Shown one piece after another: positions 34,378-42,582 of a DNA stretch of 54,529 nt. Each line of letters begins with the position of its first letter. Positions within the stretch are counted from its first letter, which is position 1. Made by a program: the position numbers and the translations under genes. Under the pieces are notes generated by a model. That model worked only from the letters and a program-made list of their open reading frames with translations, did no database searches and was not told the DNA's origin. This DNA comes from Myxococcales bacterium (GTDB lineage Bacteria > Myxococcota_A > Polyangia > Polyangiales > Polyangiaceae): the NCBI GenBank assembly GCA_947473045.1, contig CANJCO010000033.1, positions 1-54,529 of the forward strand, written 5' to 3'.

Positions 34378-34423
34378 GATCGTGTTGCCGTACGTGATGT
34401 TTGCAAGCCCCCGCGAACTGACT

Positions 34424-34574
34424 CCAGCGGGGCGCTCGAAGAACGCCCTGCCAGGACTTGGCGAAGCCAATTGCGTGGGGTCGGGACCGACGAAAAACCG
34501 CGTTTTTCGGGCCGGGGAGGTGCATACCTCCCCGAGATGAAAGGCTAGCAGGCCGCTGCTTCAACGGCCTGCCA
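34424..34574 (-). repeat. Hairpin repeat element, copy A (diverged, inverted)
   Basis: This is a diverged copy of the element at 42341 in the opposite orientation. The core with GGGGAGGTGCATACCTCCCC and the TTGGCGAAGCCAA hairpin is well kept; the outer hairpins have several changes. It lies 47 bases after the GH25 stop. The 432-base gap 34378-34809 otherwise shows no gene; peptides such as GRCIPPRDER read through it are artefacts of the repeat. Confidence 0.85.
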
Positions 34575-34809
34575 GGGTTCAGCGTGACTTTGTTGTCAGC
34601 TCCCTTGAATAAGCGAGCAGGTCGCACCGTCGAACGGTGACATTCTCGCGGTCGCTACCTGCGCTCTCCCGCGCCGCGGCGATCTCGCGTATGTTGCCCC
34701 CCAATGTCGAATGAGCGCGGCGAGTAAAAACGCCTTCGCTGACCTCGATCCACCACTTTTGCACGTTGTTCACCGGCGCACGATGTCGCCACCCGAGAAA
34801 GGCCCTCCC

Positions 34810-35064
34810 ATGAACCGAAACGTCACCCTCGCCGCCTTCGCTGCCTCCGCCCTCGTCGCGGGCTTTGCCCTCATTGCCGGCGGCACCACCGAGGCGCGCG
34901 CGTTCTCGGGCGGCCACGACGCCGGCCATGTCGACTTCGCGAACGGCCACGACGCCGGCCATGTCGACTTCGCAAACGGCCACGACGCCGGCCACGTCGA
35001 CTTCGCAAACGGCCACGACGCCGGCCATGTCGACTTCGCGAACGGCCACGACGCCGGTCACTGA
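34810..35064 (+). CDS. Exported GHDAGHVDFAN tandem-repeat peptide
   Basis: The ORF from ATG 34810 encodes 84 residues. A classical signal peptide (about residues 1-31, ending TTEARA) is followed by FSG and four perfect 11-residue units GHDAGHVDFAN plus a final GHDAGH. The mature peptide of about 53 residues is nearly all repeat, with 10 His and 9 Asp, so metal binding or a fibrous role is plausible. The ATG has a purine-rich site (GAGAAAGG) 6 bases upstream, one of the few Shine-Dalgarno starts here. I know no family for it. The length and clean signal peptide argue that it is real. Confidence 0.72.
   Translation: MNRNVTLAAFAASALVAGFALIAGGTTEARAFSGGHDAGHVDFANGHDAGHVDFANGHDAGHVDFANGHDAGHVDFANGHDAGH
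34912..35061 (+). repeat. 33-bp tandem repeats encoding GHDAGHVDFAN
   Basis: Units start at 34912, 34945, 34978 and 35011, with a partial unit at 35044. They differ only at silent third positions (CAT/CAC, GCG/GCA), so the peptide is conserved while the DNA has begun to drift. Confidence 0.95.
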
Positions 35065-35218
35065 ACGAAGTCGCTCTGCGATTCGCAGCGCCGAGGCCCA
35101 CGTGGCTTCGGCGTTCGTATTTTGTGGGCCACGACCTCGGTCCGCAGTGGTTTTCGTTCCGCGATTCGGGCGCGGAGTCCGGCGACGCTTCGGCGTTCTT
35201 GTTTTGCTGGCTTCGGGG

Positions 35219-35224
35219 TAGCGT
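35219..35224 (+). promoter_or_regulatory. Predicted -10 box (TAGCGT)
   Basis: TAGCGT ends 7 bases before ATG 35232, without a ribosome site. Confidence 0.4.
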
Positions 35225-35231
35225 CATCGCC

Positions 35232-36701
35232 ATGCGCCCCATTCGCCTTCTGCCTGTGCTCGCGGCGTTCCCCGCCATTTTCGCGTGCGGTGCGACGCAG
35301 TCGACGGTTGCTCCCGCCGATGCGAGCGCGCCGGACACCAGCGTTTTCGATGCGTCGCTCGCGGCGCCCGACGCCAGCGACGCCGCGCCCGCCTGCGCGT
35401 CCGGTGGCCCGTGCGCGACCAACGCGGGAGCGCCGTGCCTCACGGGCGTTATCGCGTGCAGCGGCGGTCAGGCCCAGTGCGTCGACGGGGCGCCTGCCGC
35501 CGACGGCCTCGCGTGTAAAACGGGCCTGTGCACCCGCGGAGCTTGCCTCGCGCCGCTGAGCGTGACGACGACCGTCGACCTCTCGAAAGACCCGGTGACC
35601 CCCACCCGAACTTGCGCGGAATCGCCTGTTTTCAGCGTGATCGGCCTCACGTCCACCACGGCGACGTTGTCCGCGAGTCCCGCTGCGGCGTGCCTCACGA
35701 AGGGCGACGAAGTCATCCTCATCAACTTGCAGGGAGCTCCCGGGCAGACGCCAAACATCGGCGTTTGGGAGCTGCTCGAAGTCGCGGGCGTCTCCGCGGG
35801 CGTCGTTAGTTTCACCACGAACAAGGCCCACAGCTACGGCGCGACGACCAACACCGATGCGAGCATCGGGATCGGCCCGACGGACCAAAAAGTCGCGCTG
35901 ATTCGCGTCGCACAATTCGGTGATCTCAACGTCGGCGCGGGCGGCACGGTGACGGCGTCGAGCTGGTCGGGCACCGCGGGAGGCGTCGTCGCGCTGCGGG
36001 CCGCGAAGCTCACAGTCGACGGGAATATCAGCGCGTCAGGCCTCGGCTACCGCGGCGGACGCTGGAGCCGCGACAGCGGCGGGTGCAGCAACAGCGTGGC
36101 GACCGAAGCGGGAGAATCGATCGACGGCCAGGGGGCCGCAGGCGCAACCAACAACGTCGGCGGCGCCGGCGGCATCTCGGCCGCGTCAGGAGTCAATTTC
36201 GCAGGGAACACGCCGGTTCAGAGTGGCGCTGGGCACGCGCAGCCGGGTCAGGCGGGCACCAACGGACAGGGCCGCACCGTCGGCCCGGCAGGGATCGCCT
36301 ACGGGGCCGGCGACGCATCAAGGCTTACGCTGGGATCGGGACAGGGCGGCAACCTCACCTGCGCCAACAACGTCTCCGGCCCGGCGCTGCAAGACGGGAG
36401 CGACCGCCTCGCGGGCGGCATCGTCGTGGCGTTCGCAGCCACCCTCGACGTCGGCAAAGCCGGCATCATCGGCGCAAACGCGCTCGCGGCGGCGCGCGAC
36501 GTTTCGGCGTCGGGAGGTTATATCTACCTTCAGGGGGCGAGCCTCGCGCTGGGCGATTTGCGCGTGACGGCGACAGGCGGCGTAGGCCCGGGAGGCAGCC
36601 CATCGACGCAGAACCTCGCGTCGAAATCGAGCGACGGATACGTCGTGGTGAAGGCCGCCTCGGTTAGCGGCACAACATTGCCCGCGGCGCACGCGTTGTA
36701 A
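35232..36701 (+). CDS. Surface lipoprotein with Cys-rich head and Gly-rich beta-repeat body
   Basis: This 489-residue lipoprotein (AAFPAIFACGA) has an Asp/Ala linker and a Cys-rich module (CASGGPCATNAGAPCLTG ... CKTGLCTRGACL). Its beta-helix-like body has short repeats such as GGTVTASSWSGTAGGVVALR, ISASGLGYRGG and GGYIYLQGASLALGDLRV. Comparable modules occur in large myxobacterial adhesins. It is preceded by a 167-base gap with a degenerate ~82-bp direct repeat and followed by the 1,414-residue membrane protein. Role unknown, probably surface. Confidence 0.8.
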   Translation: MRPIRLLPVLAAFPAIFACGATQSTVAPADASAPDTSVFDASLAAPDASDAAPACASGGPCATNAGAPCLTGVIACSGGQAQCVDGAPAADGLACKTGLCTRGACLAPLSVTTTVDLSKDPVTPTRTCAESPVFSVIGLTSTTATLSASPAAACLTKGDEVILINLQGAPGQTPNIGVWELLEVAGVSAGVVSFTTNKAHSYGATTNTDASIGIGPTDQKVALIRVAQFGDLNVGAGGTVTASSWSGTAGGVVALRAAKLTVDGNISASGLGYRGGRWSRDSGGCSNSVATEAGESIDGQGAAGATNNVGGAGGISAASGVNFAGNTPVQSGAGHAQPGQAGTNGQGRTVGPAGIAYGAGDASRLTLGSGQGGNLTCANNVSGPALQDGSDRLAGGIVVAFAATLDVGKAGIIGANALAAARDVSASGGYIYLQGASLALGDLRVTATGGVGPGGSPSTQNLASKSSDGYVVVKAASVSGTTLPAAHAL

Positions 36702-36771
36702 CAATTTAAATTAGCCGGGCGATTTTCGGGATCGTTTGACGGGCGGAGGCGTAGCTACGCAACATCCTCCC

Positions 36772-39700
36772 ATGCCGCTGCCCGCCGTCCGCACCCTCGC
36801 CTTCGCGCTCCTCACCCTCGTGCTCACCGGCGCATCGCACGCATCCGCTGCGGCGCCGCTCGATCCAAAAAAGGTACCCGATCCGCTCAAGCCGTGGACC
36901 GACTGGGTGCTGTCCAGCGCGGGCGACGCCGCGTGTCCGGGGCTCCAGGGGCAAAAAGACGCTGTCCGCTGCGCGTGGCCGTCGCGGCTCGACGCCTCCG
37001 TCGATGAGCACGGGGCGCACTTTACGCAGCGCTGGCACGTCGACGCCGCGCGCTGGGTGCCGCTTCCCGGAGACGAGAAGAGGTGGCCGCTCGATGTGAA
37101 GGTGGACGGCAAGGCGGCTGTGGTCGTGGCGCAAGCGTCTTCGCCGAGCGTGCGACTCGAACCCGGCGACCACGTCATCGCCGGAGCGTTCGCGTGGGAC
37201 GCGCTGCCCGAAGCGCTGCGCGTTCCAGTCGAGACCGGCCTCCTCGCGCTCACCCTCAAGGGTGCCCCGATCGCCTCGCCGCAGCGCGACGCGCTCGGTA
37301 ACGTATTTCTGCAACGGACCGGTACGCAGGAAGAAGGCGAGCGCCTCGAGATCGTCGCCCACCGCAAAATTACCGACGATATTCCGCTGCTTCTCACGAC
37401 GCAGATCGAGCTCGATGTGGCGGGCAAGAGCCGCGAAGTGCTGCTCGGCAGGGTGCTGCCGTCCGGCTTCGTGCCCATGGCGCTCGACGGCCCGCTGCCG
37501 GCGCGCCTCGAGCCCGACAGCCGGCTTCGCGTGCAGGTCAGGCCCGGTCGGTGGACGCTGAGCCTGACCGCCCGAAGCGAAGGGGTCGTCGCAGCGCTGA
37601 AGCGGCCCGAGCCCGACGGCCCATGGCGCGCCGGTGACGAAGTGTGGACCTTCGAAGCGAAACCGGACCTGCGCCTCGTCGACCTGAAAGGCCCACCGTC
37701 GATCGATCCCGCTCAAACAAGCCTGCCCGATGCATGGAAACGCTTTCCGGCATTTCCGATGAAAGTGGGAGACGAGGTCTCGCTTTCGGAGCAGCGGCGC
37801 GGTGACGCCAACCCGCCCCCCGATCAGCTCACCCTGTCGCGCTCGCTGTGGCTCGACTTCGACGGGACCGGGTACACTGTCTCAGACGCGCTGCGGGGCA
37901 CCCTCAACCGCGACACGCGACTCGAGATGGCCGCTCCGACGACGCTCGGGCGCGTGGCGATCGCCGGGCGCGACCAGTTCATCACGCACTTGCCCGATGG
38001 CGCGCAAATGGGCGTCGAAGTTCGCCAGGGACCGATCGATCTCGCCGCAGACAGCCGCGTGACGGGCAACGTCGGTGACATTCCCGCCGTCGGTTGGAAC
38101 AGCGATTTTCACCAGCTGTCGGCGACGCTTCACCTGCCGCCGGGTTGGCGGCTGCTGCACGCCTCGGGCGTCGACGACGTGCAGGCCACCTGGCTACGGC
38201 AGTGGTCGCTGCTGCAAATTTTTCTCGCGCTCGTGCTCACCCTCGCGGTCGGCAGGCTCCACGGCTGGCGCTGGGGCGCTGTCGCGCTGGTGATGCTGAC
38301 GCTTACGCTCCCCGAGGCAGGCGCGCCCCGCTGGATCTGGGTGCCGGTGCTAATCGCCGAAGCCCTCGTGCGCCTGGTCCCGAAGGGCGTGTTCCAGCAG
38401 CTCGCGCGCGGCCTGCGCGGCGCCACCCTCGTGCTGGCGACCCTCATCGCGATTCCATTCCTCGTGCGCGAGGTTCGCGAAGGCCTGCACCCGGTGCTCG
38501 CAGCCGAGTCGATCGATCTCGCGGGCGGTGGGCAGGTCGCCGATACGACCAGCGCATTCGGAGGCTCTAAGAACGAGGCCGTGACCGGCGGACTGCAAGA
38601 AGACGACAAAGGCGGCGCCCCTGCGGCCGCAGCGCCCAGCCCCGCCGCAGCCCCGCCCGCCGCGCAGGAGCTCGAAGAACGGGCGAAGGCGAGTGACTTC
38701 CTAAGTCGAAGCAGCGCGGTCGCTCCGAAGCGCGAAGCCTCCAAATTTTACACCGAAACCTACGACCCGAACGTCATCGTGCAAACGGGACCGGGAGTCC
38801 CCAGGTGGTCGTGGACGAGCATCCCACTTTCGTGGAGCGGCCCCGTCGCAGCAGGCCAGCGGCTGAAGTTGTGGCTGCTTCCGCCTGGCGTGAACCTCGG
38901 CCTCGCCTTCGCGCGGCTGCTGCTGCTCGCGCTCGTGCTCGTGCGCATGATCCCTGTGCCCTCGCGCCTGTGGCCTTCGGGCTGGGGCCCGAAAGCTGGC
39001 GGCGTTGCGGCGGGCGTTGCGCTCGCGATCGGCCTGACGTTTGCGCCGACGAACGCCCAGGCGCAGATGCCCGACAAGGCCACGCTCGACGAGCTGCGCG
39101 AGCGGCTGTTGGCCAAGCCGGACTGTCAGCCCAACTGCGCATCGATCGGCCGACTCTCGCTCCAACTCGACGGCAGCTCGCTGCGCGGACGCGCCGAGAT
39201 CGACGCCGCGACGGCGACCGCCGTGGCCTTGCCCGGCATCGCGTCGCAATGGCTGCCTGACGAAGTCGCGCTCGACGGACAGGCCGCGAAGGCCCTGCTT
39301 CGCACCCCCGACGGCGTGCTGTGGATCGCCGTCACCGCGGGCAGTCATCAGGTCACGTTCTCGGGCCGCACGCCCGCGCGCGACTCGCTTCAGCTGCCGC
39401 TACACCACAAGCCCCACCGCGTCGAGGCCACCGCCGAGGGCTGGCACGTCGCCGGCATACATGAAGACGGCGTCGCGGACGAAAATGTGCAGTTTACACG
39501 CATCGAAAAGTCGACCGGCGCCGGCGGCGCCCTGCAGCCTGGCGCGCTGCCTCCGTTCGTGCGCATCGAGCGCACGCTGCACATCGGCCTGCAGTGGCAA
39601 ATCGACACGCGCGTCGTGCGGGCCACACCGACCGGCGCCGCCATCGTCTTCGAGGTCCCTCTGCTGCCAGGTGAATCGGTCACGACGGCCGATCTGCGCG

Positions 39701-41016
39701 TGGTCAAAGGCGCCGCTCAGGTCAACATGGCGCCCGATGCGTCGACCGTCGAGTGGCGCTCGACGCTCGAGCAGAGGTCGCCCATCAAGCTCATCGCCCC
39801 CAAAGCGGTCGCGTGGACCGAAGTGTGGCGCGTCGAAGTGGGGCCGATGTGGCACGCCGCATTGAGCGGCATCCCGCTCGTGCACACACAGCTCGCCGCC
39901 GGCGCAGCGCACCTTCCGGAGTGGCGACCGTGGCCCGGTGAAGAGGCCACCATCGAGCTCACGCGCCCCGACGGCGTGGCCGGGCAGTCGCTGACGATCG
40001 ATGCGTCCACGCTGGAGCTCAGTCCCGGCCTGCGCGCGACCGACGCCCATCTTTCGCTGTCGATTCGTGCCAGTCGCGGCGCCGCGCACATCATCACCCT
40101 ACCCGAGGGAGCCCAGCTCGAGAGCCTCACAGTTGGCGGAGCCTCCCAACCCGTGCGTCAGGAGGGCCGCCGCGTCACGATCGCCATCGTCCCGGGCGCG
40201 CAGAGCATCGAGCTCAGGTGGCGGCAAACAGCCTCGATCGGCACGATCTTCCGCACCCCGGAGGTCGACCTCGGCGCCCCCAGCGTCAACGCGTCTCTCA
40301 CGATCGCGCCCGGCTCGCGTTGGGTGCTTTTTCTGGGAGGTCCACAGATGGGGCCTGCCGTGCTCTTCTGGAGCATGCTGACCGTCATGCTGCTCATTGC
40401 GGTCGGCCTCGGTCGCATTCGGTGGACGCCGCTGCGCTGGTGGCACTGGACGCTGCTCGCCGTAGGACTGTCGCAGGTGCCCATCGTTTTGGGTGCCCTG
40501 TTCGCGGGCTGGCTGATCGCGCTCGGCTGGCGAAAGGCCCGGCCCGAGCTGGCGGACGCGTGGTTCAATCTCAGGCAAGTCGTACTCGTCGGCTGGACGC
40601 TCGTCGCGCTCGTGCTCCTCGGCATGGCCATCTATCAGGGGCTGCTCGGCACGCCCGAAATGCAGGTACTCGGAAACGGCTCCGATCATGGGAATCTGCG
40701 GTGGTTTTCTGACCGCGCAGGCGCCGTCCTGCCGCAGGCCTCGGTCGTCTCGCTGCCGCTGATGGCCTACCGCGTGGCCATGCTCGCGTGGGCGCTTTGG
40801 ATCGCGATCGCCATCCTGCGTTGGCTGCGCTTCGGCTGGACGGCGTTCGGCGAAGGCGGCTTCTGGAAGGGCGCCCCGCCGAGGCCTCGGCACGCGGGCA
40901 ACGTGCGTCCTGATGGCTCAGTCCCCGGTTACCAACCGGCCCCCGAGGCGGCCTCGGAAGCCCTCGCGGCCCCGCCCCCGCCCGCTCCGCCGGCCGACGA
41001 CGACACGCCGCGTTGA
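36772..41016 (+). CDS. 1,414-residue two-lobed membrane protein, unknown
   Basis: A signal peptide (LAFALLTLVLTGASHASAAA) leads a large periplasmic beta-rich region (to about residue 470), a membrane cluster (about 478-600) and an Ala/Pro linker. A second hydrophobic stretch (about 713-735) precedes a signal-peptide-like helix (GVALAIGLTFAPTNAQAQ, about 748-765). A second periplasmic beta region (to about 1190) and a C-terminal membrane cluster (about 1193-1370) end in an Ala/Pro-rich tail. The two halves have the same plan, as if two genes had fused or one had doubled. I do not recognise the family. The start at 36772 is chosen because it opens the signal peptide. Confidence 0.78.
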   Translation: MPLPAVRTLAFALLTLVLTGASHASAAAPLDPKKVPDPLKPWTDWVLSSAGDAACPGLQGQKDAVRCAWPSRLDASVDEHGAHFTQRWHVDAARWVPLPGDEKRWPLDVKVDGKAAVVVAQASSPSVRLEPGDHVIAGAFAWDALPEALRVPVETGLLALTLKGAPIASPQRDALGNVFLQRTGTQEEGERLEIVAHRKITDDIPLLLTTQIELDVAGKSREVLLGRVLPSGFVPMALDGPLPARLEPDSRLRVQVRPGRWTLSLTARSEGVVAALKRPEPDGPWRAGDEVWTFEAKPDLRLVDLKGPPSIDPAQTSLPDAWKRFPAFPMKVGDEVSLSEQRRGDANPPPDQLTLSRSLWLDFDGTGYTVSDALRGTLNRDTRLEMAAPTTLGRVAIAGRDQFITHLPDGAQMGVEVRQGPIDLAADSRVTGNVGDIPAVGWNSDFHQLSATLHLPPGWRLLHASGVDDVQATWLRQWSLLQIFLALVLTLAVGRLHGWRWGAVALVMLTLTLPEAGAPRWIWVPVLIAEALVRLVPKGVFQQLARGLRGATLVLATLIAIPFLVREVREGLHPVLAAESIDLAGGGQVADTTSAFGGSKNEAVTGGLQEDDKGGAPAAAAPSPAAAPPAAQELEERAKASDFLSRSSAVAPKREASKFYTETYDPNVIVQTGPGVPRWSWTSIPLSWSGPVAAGQRLKLWLLPPGVNLGLAFARLLLLALVLVRMIPVPSRLWPSGWGPKAGGVAAGVALAIGLTFAPTNAQAQMPDKATLDELRERLLAKPDCQPNCASIGRLSLQLDGSSLRGRAEIDAATATAVALPGIASQWLPDEVALDGQAAKALLRTPDGVLWIAVTAGSHQVTFSGRTPARDSLQLPLHHKPHRVEATAEGWHVAGIHEDGVADENVQFTRIEKSTGAGGALQPGALPPFVRIERTLHIGLQWQIDTRVVRATPTGAAIVFEVPLLPGESVTTADLRVVKGAAQVNMAPDASTVEWRSTLEQRSPIKLIAPKAVAWTEVWRVEVGPMWHAALSGIPLVHTQLAAGAAHLPEWRPWPGEEATIELTRPDGVAGQSLTIDASTLELSPGLRATDAHLSLSIRASRGAAHIITLPEGAQLESLTVGGASQPVRQEGRRVTIAIVPGAQSIELRWRQTASIGTIFRTPEVDLGAPSVNASLTIAPGSRWVLFLGGPQMGPAVLFWSMLTVMLLIAVGLGRIRWTPLRWWHWTLLAVGLSQVPIVLGALFAGWLIALGWRKARPELADAWFNLRQVVLVGWTLVALVLLGMAIYQGLLGTPEMQVLGNGSDHGNLRWFSDRAGAVLPQASVVSLPLMAYRVAMLAWALWIAIAILRWLRFGWTAFGEGGFWKGAPPRPRHAGNVRPDGSVPGYQPAPEAASEALAAPPPPAPPADDDTPR

Positions 41017-41093
41017 CGCGCGCGCCGGCACCTGTGGAGTCCCACCTTCCGGACTCCGCGGGCGGCCACGCGATGTCCGCCGCAGTCTGCGAA

Positions 41094-42329
41094 TTAGAAC
41101 GTCCCGCCGACCCCGCCGGTCATTCCACCCGGCACCGGCGAGACCGTCGGCGCGAAGTGAAACGAGGTGCTCTTTTCGGGTACGAGGCGATCTTCGATGC
41201 GGTCTCCTTCCATGCCACGGGTCAGCGCCCACGCGCCTCCGAGGCCCCCGAGCACGCCAAGGCCGGTGACAGCCGATCCAACGCGCGCGCCGCCTCCGTT
41301 GCCTGCAACGGCCAGGTAGAGTCCGCCCATCATGAAGCCGCCGAGCACGCCCCCGAGGTCGAGAAAGCGCACCCGCGCGACCGACGGCGACGCCGATTTC
41401 GCCGTGAGCACGCCCGCCGCGAGACCTGCGTTGTACGCGACCAGCAGGGTCGCAAAATTGGTACTGGCATCGATCGTGTTGCCAGCGATCGTGAGCGAGA
41501 GGAGCTCAACGACGACGCCTGACCACAACCCGCCTGAGCCGACCCACGAGGCCCGCCCGGGTGTCACCGCTGAAAAATGCCCAGCGAGGCCGCCGGCCAA
41601 CGCCCCCGCCGTGGCGCCGGCCCACAGAACGCCCTCGACCCTTGCGCTGCTCCACTTCGAGCGATTGGGGACAGATTCATGCCACGCGGAGATGAGGGCG
41701 CCGTCGACGAGGCCGATCGTCATGCCGCTCACAATCGCCTGGGGAGCCCCGTATTTCAGCTTGTAGCTGCCAAGGTTGTCGAAGGCCGCAACCGCGCCAA
41801 TTCCGGCCGCTGTGAGGCTCAGTGCGGGCAACAACACGCCAGCCGAGCTTTTGGCGTCCGCGAGGTTCGACAGCCACAGCCCAGTGCCGGCGCCGTAGGC
41901 GGCCGCGTAGATGTAAAGCGACGCGACCTCGTCGGTTGTGCGAACGCGCGCGTCGGGCCCCAGGGCCAACACATTGTTGCGAAGGCGCCAAGCGGCGGCG
42001 AGCGAGCCGAGCTCTGTCGCCGCGCGCCGATCGGCGGGCGAGCTGGCGTGCGCGGCGAGATCGTCGAACGAGCGCTCAGCGTCCGCGAACTGACCGCCGA
42101 GCAGCTGATCGCGCGAGGCCTCGAACGCGGCCTGCCATCCCGGATCGCTGACGGGCAGCGGGGCTGACACCGGAGTCGCGGTCGGAGCGATCGGCGCGGA
42201 TGCAGGCGGCGGATTGGTCAACGCCTCAGCTTGCGCGCCGACGGGCGGCGTCTCCGCGGCAGCAGCGGCCTGCGCGAACGCCGGCCCAGAAACCAGAACA
42301 CCAAGCAGGCTAAGCGAAAGAAGGCGCAT
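41094..42329 (-). CDS. Envelope protein with Gly-rich hydrophobic helices, unknown
   Basis: This ~411-residue protein has a cleavable signal peptide (SLLGVLVSGPAFAQ), a Pro/Ala linker, a short helical region (GWQAAFEASRDQLLGGQFAD, possibly TPR-like) and then a series of Gly/Ala-rich hydrophobic segments (AGATAGALAGGLAGHFSAV, GGVLGGFMMGGLYLAVAG) in the style of glycine zippers. It may sit in or span the outer membrane. ATG 42329 is preferred over 42338 because TAATAT lies 7 bases before it, and that box overlaps the edge of repeat copy B. It converges on the 1,414-residue gene. Confidence 0.7.
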   Translation of the reverse strand: MRLLSLSLLGVLVSGPAFAQAAAAAETPPVGAQAEALTNPPPASAPIAPTATPVSAPLPVSDPGWQAAFEASRDQLLGGQFADAERSFDDLAAHASSPADRRAATELGSLAAAWRLRNNVLALGPDARVRTTDEVASLYIYAAAYGAGTGLWLSNLADAKSSAGVLLPALSLTAAGIGAVAAFDNLGSYKLKYGAPQAIVSGMTIGLVDGALISAWHESVPNRSKWSSARVEGVLWAGATAGALAGGLAGHFSAVTPGRASWVGSGGLWSGVVVELLSLTIAGNTIDASTNFATLLVAYNAGLAAGVLTAKSASPSVARVRFLDLGGVLGGFMMGGLYLAVAGNGGGARVGSAVTGLGVLGGLGGAWALTRGMEGDRIEDRLVPEKSTSFHFAPTVSPVPGGMTGGVGGTF

Positions 42330-42336
42330 TCGCCGC

Positions 42337-42342
42337 ATATTA
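42337..42342 (-). promoter_or_regulatory. Predicted -10 box (TAATAT) straddling the repeat edge
   Basis: TAATAT ends 7 bases before ATG 42329. Its first two bases are the terminal TA of repeat copy B, so everything upstream of the -10 is repeat DNA. Confidence 0.4.
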
Positions 42343-42487
42343 GCAGGCCGTTGAAGAACGGCCTGCTATCCTTTCATCTCGGGGAGGTATGCACCTCCCC
42401 GCCCCGAAAAACGCGGTTTTTCGGGGTCCCCACCCCACGCAATTGACTTCGCCAATTCCTAGCAGGGTGTTTTTCAACACCCTGCTA
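42341..42487 (+). repeat. Hairpin repeat element, copy B
   Basis: This 147-bp element has four stem-loops: TAGCAGGCCGTT/AACGGCCTGCTA around GAAG (42341-42368), CGGGGAGGT/ACCTCCCCG (42380-42401), CCCCGAAAAA/TTTTTCGGGG (42402-42426) and TAGCAGGGTGTT/AACACCCTGCTA around TTTC (42460-42487). Both outer stems begin TAGCAGG and end CCTGCTA, giving inverted termini. It is identical to copy C over the 145 bp visible there. No transposase is adjacent. Confidence 0.92.
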
Positions 42488-42568
42488 ACAAACGTTGCGC
42501 CACGGCTACCCAGAATGCGTCGCCCTACGTTGTCAAGAAAACGGATTCTCAACGCCCGGCGATGCGCC

Positions 42569-42574
42569 TATCGT
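42569..42574 (+). promoter_or_regulatory. Predicted -10 box (TATCGT)
   Basis: TATCGT ends 8 bases before ATG 42583. Confidence 0.4.
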
Positions 42575-42582
42575 CGCTGCAC

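Noticed and set aside
34912-35061. Tandem 33-bp repeats as a CRISPR array
   Set aside because: The units are directly adjacent with no spacers and encode a continuous peptide.
42402-42426. CCCCGAAAAA/TTTTTCGGGG stem as a rho-independent terminator
   Set aside because: No T-run follows the stem and the same stem is a fixed part of a dispersed element in different gene contexts.
42231-42446. Short ORFs ending in a GLLSFHLGEVCTSPPRKT-type peptide, also at 54281-54490
   Set aside because: The shared peptide is just translation of the hairpin repeat; it is a source of false protein families.
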